Origin: Achromobacter arsenitoxydans SY8
Lineage (GTDB): Bacteria > Pseudomonadota > Gammaproteobacteria > Burkholderiales > Burkholderiaceae_B
Reading direction: 5' to 3'
DNA length: 34,390 nt
NCBI RefSeq assembly: GCF_000236785.1
Contig: NZ_AGUF01000086.1
Location: 1-34,390 of the forward strand
This document shows positions 31,704 to 34,390 of this stretch, piece by piece; within the stretch, counting starts at the first letter, position 1, and each line of letters opens with the position of its first letter. A program made the translations under genes and the position numbers. A model generated the notes under the pieces. The model searched no databases, was not told the origin of the DNA, and saw only the letters and a list, made by a program, of their open reading frames with translations.

Positions 31704-32924
31704 TCAGCGCGCCGATTCGGCGCTGACGGCCAGTGTTGCGGCGCGTGCAGAGCGGGTCCGGCGCTCCAGCATCACGGCCCACAGCCACAGGGGCAGGCTG
31801 GCGATGGCGAGCAGGCTGCCGACCCAGCCGGTCGACGTCCAGCCGAACCCCGCCGCAATGGCCAGGCCGCCCAGGAAGGGGCCGAGCGCGTTGGCGGTAT
31901 TGAAGGCGGAGTGGTTCAGCGCCGCGGCCAGGCCCTGGGCGTCGCCCGCCACGTCCATCAGGCGCGTCTGCAGCACGGTGCCCAATGCGCCGCCGACGCC
32001 CACCAGGAAGACGTTCAGCGTGATCAGCCAGACGTTGTGCGCCATGAATGGAAACAGGGCCAGCACCACGGCCGACCACAGCAGCAGCAGTCCTGCCGTG
32101 CGCATCACCGCGCGGTCGGCAAAGATCGGCACCACCATATTGCCCACGGTCAGGCCGACGCCGAAGGCGCTGAGCACCAGCGGCACGGTGGCCGGGGAAA
32201 CCTGCGTGACGGCGGTCAGCGTGTCGGCCAGATAGGTGTAGATCGAGAACAGGCCGCCGAAGCCGACCGCGCCGATCGCCAGCGTGATCCAGACCTGCCC
32301 GCGGCCCAGCGCGCTCAACTCGCGCAGCGGGCTTGCCTGCGGGTCGGCCGGGGTGTCGGGCGCATGGAGGTGGACGCTGATCATGGTCAGCACCGCCAGC
32401 AGCGAAACCAGGCCGAAACTCCAGCGCCAGCCGATGACCTGACCCAGCCAGTTGGCCAGCGGCACGCCCACGATGGTGGCGACGGTCAAACCCAGGAAGA
32501 CGCGGCCCACGGCCACGGTGCGACGGCTGGGCGGCACCATCGAACTGGCCACCAGCGACGCAATGCCGAAATAGGCGCCATGGGGCAGCCCGCTGAGAAA
32601 ACGGAAGAACAGCATCCAGTGGTAATTGGGTGCGACCGCGCTCAGGCCATTGCCAACGGCGAACAGACCCATCAGGGCAATCAACAGCCTGCGGCGCGGC
32701 ATTCTGGCGCCCAGGACCGCGAGTATGGGCGCGCCGACCACGACCCCCAGCGCGTAGGCGCTGATGACATGGCCCGCGGTGGGCGCGTCTATGCCAAGCG
32801 ACTGCGAAAAATAGGGCAGCAGACTCATCGTGGCGAATTCGGTGGTTCCGATGGCGAAGCTGCCAATGGCGAGTGCAAGCAGCACCAGGGCGGGCCGGTG
32901 CGGCGTTGAAGAAGAATGGGGCAT
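31704..32924 (-). CDS. MFS transporter (DHA1 drug/sugar efflux type)
   Basis: With the ATG at 32924 (MPHSSSTPHRPALVLLAL) the protein has 406 residues and about 12 membrane helices. The opening LALAIGSFAIGTTEFATMSL is typical of the AraJ/YdhP-like DHA1 exporters. Motif A is seen as LGARMPRRRLLIALM between helices 2 and 3. Members export drugs, sugars or other small molecules using the proton gradient; the substrate is not predictable. The start at 32924 is chosen over 32969 because the membrane part begins soon after; no clear Shine-Dalgarno sequence is seen. It stands alone as a transcript, ending at the strong terminator just downstream, and no regulator gene is adjacent. Confidence 0.92.
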   Translation of the reverse strand: MPHSSSTPHRPALVLLALAIGSFAIGTTEFATMSLLPYFSQSLGIDAPTAGHVISAYALGVVVGAPILAVLGARMPRRRLLIALMGLFAVGNGLSAVAPNYHWMLFFRFLSGLPHGAYFGIASLVASSMVPPSRRTVAVGRVFLGLTVATIVGVPLANWLGQVIGWRWSFGLVSLLAVLTMISVHLHAPDTPADPQASPLRELSALGRGQVWITLAIGAVGFGGLFSIYTYLADTLTAVTQVSPATVPLVLSAFGVGLTVGNMVVPIFADRAVMRTAGLLLLWSAVVLALFPFMAHNVWLITLNVFLVGVGGALGTVLQTRLMDVAGDAQGLAAALNHSAFNTANALGPFLGGLAIAAGFGWTSTGWVGSLLAIASLPLWLWAVMLERRTRSARAATLAVSAESAR

Positions 32925-33252
32925 GGGGCTACGGAGGGAGATTCGGATTGTGCAGTGCAGCGACGCCATTGTAGGGCGGCGTTGCTGTCATTTTCATGTC
33001 ACGCCGCCCGTGTTCGGCTGGTAGTCGTAACTCATTACTTCAAATGAAACGCAATATGTCATGTACGACTTAACAATGTTTTGCATAAGACCAGTCCGAT
33101 TTTAAGAATCCTTCGATGTTGCCCCCAAGTGCTTGATCACTATAGTTGGCTCGTTGAAAAAACCTTATTTAACAACGGCTTATGAGTGTGCCTAAGGCTG
33201 TCGCCGTCTCGATGTCGAGTAGGTTTCGCTCTAGAAAGTGAATACACGCACT
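32925..33252. promoter_or_regulatory. AT-rich divergent region upstream of MFS and autotransporter genes
   Basis: These 328 nt hold no gene. The part from about 33010 to 33180 is much richer in A+T than the rest of the window. For the autotransporter, TTGCCC (33119-33124) and TATAGT (33141-33146) with 16-nt spacing form a plausible sigma-70 promoter, giving a leader of about 100 nt. The low GC may favour silencing by an H-NS-like protein (inference). Confidence 0.45.
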
Positions 33253-34390
33253 ATGAACCACATCTTTTCCCTCATCTGGAACGCCACCACGCAAATGTGG
33301 GTGGCCGTCGCTGAAACCGCGCGTTCGCGCAGCAAGCCGGGCCGGTCGCGCCGCGTAGCTTCGGCCGCCGCGGTTGTCTTGGGCGGATTTGGCGCCCTGG
33401 CGTTTTCGCCGGTCTCCCTGGCGGCGGGATCGGGCCTGCAACTTTGCGACCCGGCGATGGGGCCTACCCTTCCATCGGGGATTGGGTCTGGCAGCTCAGC
33501 GGGATCGGCGGGGGGGTTTCACGCCCTAACCTGCAGCGTTACCGATCTGGCTTTCACTTTGAACAATGCGGGTAGCGACACCGGCGCCTCGGGATATACC
33601 GCGTCGACCGCGCGCATTTCCGGATATGCCGACGGCACCCTGGAGCTGAAGGGCACCAGCGGCATCTCCATGCTGAACGTGGTCGAGATGAACGGCAACA
33701 AGATCACGCAGCTGGCTCCGGGCACGCTGGCGGCAGGCAGCCAGGATGCGGTCAATGGTTCGCAGTTGTTTGCCACCAATCAGAACGTAGCGGGCAATAC
33801 CACTGCCATCAGCAATCTGGACGGCCGGGTCACGAGCAATACGTCGTCGATCACGGCGATCGACGGCCGCGTGACCAAGAACGCGGGCGACATCGTCAAT
33901 CTGACGAACTCGCTGAACAACGGCACGCAGGGATTGGTGCGCCAGGATGCCGGGACGCGCAAGATCACGGTTGCCAAGGATCTGGACGGCACGCTGGTGG
34001 ATATGACGGGCACGGCCGGTGCGCGCACGGTGGGCGGCGTGAAGGCGGGCGCGCTCAATGCGTCCAGCCTGGAAGCGGTGAACGGTTCGCAGTTGTATGC
34101 GACCAACCAGACCGTGTCGGGCAACTCGACGGCCATCGGCAGCCTGCAGGGCCTGGTGTCGAGCCAGGGGTCCACGATTACGGCGATTGACGGCCGCGTG
34201 ACCAAGAACGCGGGCGACATCGTCAACCTGACGAACTCGCTGAATAACGGCACGCAGGGTCTGGTGCGCCAGGATGCGGTGTCGCGCAACATCACGGTGG
34301 CCAAGAATCTGGACGGCACGCTGGTGGATATGACCGGCACGGCCGGTGCGCGGACCTTGACCGGGGTGAAGGCGGGTGCGGTCAATGCGG
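33253..34390 (+). CDS. Trimeric autotransporter adhesin, N-terminal part (runs off window)
   Basis: The frame is open from the ATG at 33253 to the right edge (379 codons plus one base). The start MNHIFSLIWNATTQMWVAVA is an extended signal peptide (ESPR), typical of large type V autotransporters. A hydrophobic core follows, with cleavage near SLAAGS (residue ~57). After an unusual region with two cysteines (LQLCDPAMG and HALTCSVTD), the passenger shows collagen-like-lectin head and neck motifs of trimeric autotransporters: DAVNGSQLFATNQ and EAVNGSQLYATNQ (necks), NGNKITQLAPGT, and stalk segments DGRVTKNAGDIVNLTN. The membrane anchor must lie beyond the window. The closest name is a BpaA/YadA-type adhesin. 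The ribosome-binding site is weak. Confidence 0.9.
   Translation, partial: MNHIFSLIWNATTQMWVAVAETARSRSKPGRSRRVASAAAVVLGGFGALAFSPVSLAAGSGLQLCDPAMGPTLPSGIGSGSSAGSAGGFHALTCSVTDLAFTLNNAGSDTGASGYTASTARISGYADGTLELKGTSGISMLNVVEMNGNKITQLAPGTLAAGSQDAVNGSQLFATNQNVAGNTTAISNLDGRVTSNTSSITAIDGRVTKNAGDIVNLTNSLNNGTQGLVRQDAGTRKITVAKDLDGTLVDMTGTAGARTVGGVKAGALNASSLEAVNGSQLYATNQTVSGNSTAIGSLQGLVSSQGSTITAIDGRVTKNAGDIVNLTNSLNNGTQGLVRQDAVSRNITVAKNLDGTLVDMTGTAGARTLTGVKAGAVNA
33850..34390 (+). repeat. 327-bp tandem coding repeat in the autotransporter gene
   Basis: The segment starting at 33850 recurs 327 bp later, at 34177, with only scattered, mostly synonymous changes; the second copy is cut by the window edge. 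The neck motif VNGSQL recurs with the same period (33751 and 34078), so the repeat array starts before 33850. The unit is 109 codons. Confidence 0.85.

Overview
The window is high-GC DNA with dense gene packing. The gene content is typical of a betaproteobacterium of the order Burkholderiales, most like Achromobacter or Bordetella (Alcaligenaceae). This rests on the style of the type VI secretion (T6SS) genes, an ESPR-type trimeric autotransporter, and many hybrid signalling proteins. The genus is an inference; no rRNA, tRNA or housekeeping marker is present. No insertion sequence, CRISPR array or integrase was seen.

Layout. (1) 1-3819, plus strand: the Pro/Thr-rich 3' end of a truncated gene, a small PAAR spike-tip protein, and a large Rhs protein with a very short, non-canonical C-terminal tail. 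(2) 3830-12564, minus strand: a T6SS baseplate/accessory operon in the order FHA (TagK-like) - tagJ - tssE - tssF - tssG - tssA. It is followed in the same direction by a two-domain fimbrial adhesin and a GT60-like GlcNAc-transferase whose start overlaps the adhesin stop (ATGA). The sheath, tube, membrane-complex and ClpV genes are not in the window. (3) 12970-13665: an RcsB-like response regulator, divergent from the T6SS operon and its most obvious candidate regulator. (4) 13793-16102: a small hypothetical gene, then a minus-strand pair of exported proteins (YajG-like lipoprotein plus a secreted protein).

(5) 16270-23123: a signalling island. A divergent CheY-like protein faces a four-gene operon: a CHASE3-GAF-kinase with three receiver domains, a stand-alone CheR, a CheB lacking its receiver domain, and a REC-histidine kinase. 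CheR and CheB occur without any chemoreceptor, CheA or CheW. (6) 23158-29384: assorted genes, namely a small soluble protein, a lipoprotein, an ABC ATPase with degenerate catalytic motifs, a dCache diguanylate cyclase, an enoyl-CoA hydratase-like protein, a 16-cysteine copper-storage-type protein and a LysE-type exporter. (7) 29403-32924, minus strand: an exported PIG-L deacetylase with a propeller-like C-terminal half, and an MFS exporter. A textbook intrinsic terminator follows the MFS gene. A second terminator-like hairpin with a U7 run sits directly against the PIG-L start codon. (8) 33253 to the right edge: the N-terminal part of a trimeric autotransporter adhesin with a 327-nt internal repeat.

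The most interesting points are the adhesin/glycosyltransferase pair appended to a T6SS operon, next to a Pro/Thr-rich (mucin-like) tail; the CheR/CheB pair embedded in a hybrid-kinase operon, where the kinase coiled coil is a possible methylation target; the Rhs protein lacking a recognisable toxin; the ABC ATPase with altered Walker motifs; and the terminator-like leader of the PIG-L gene.
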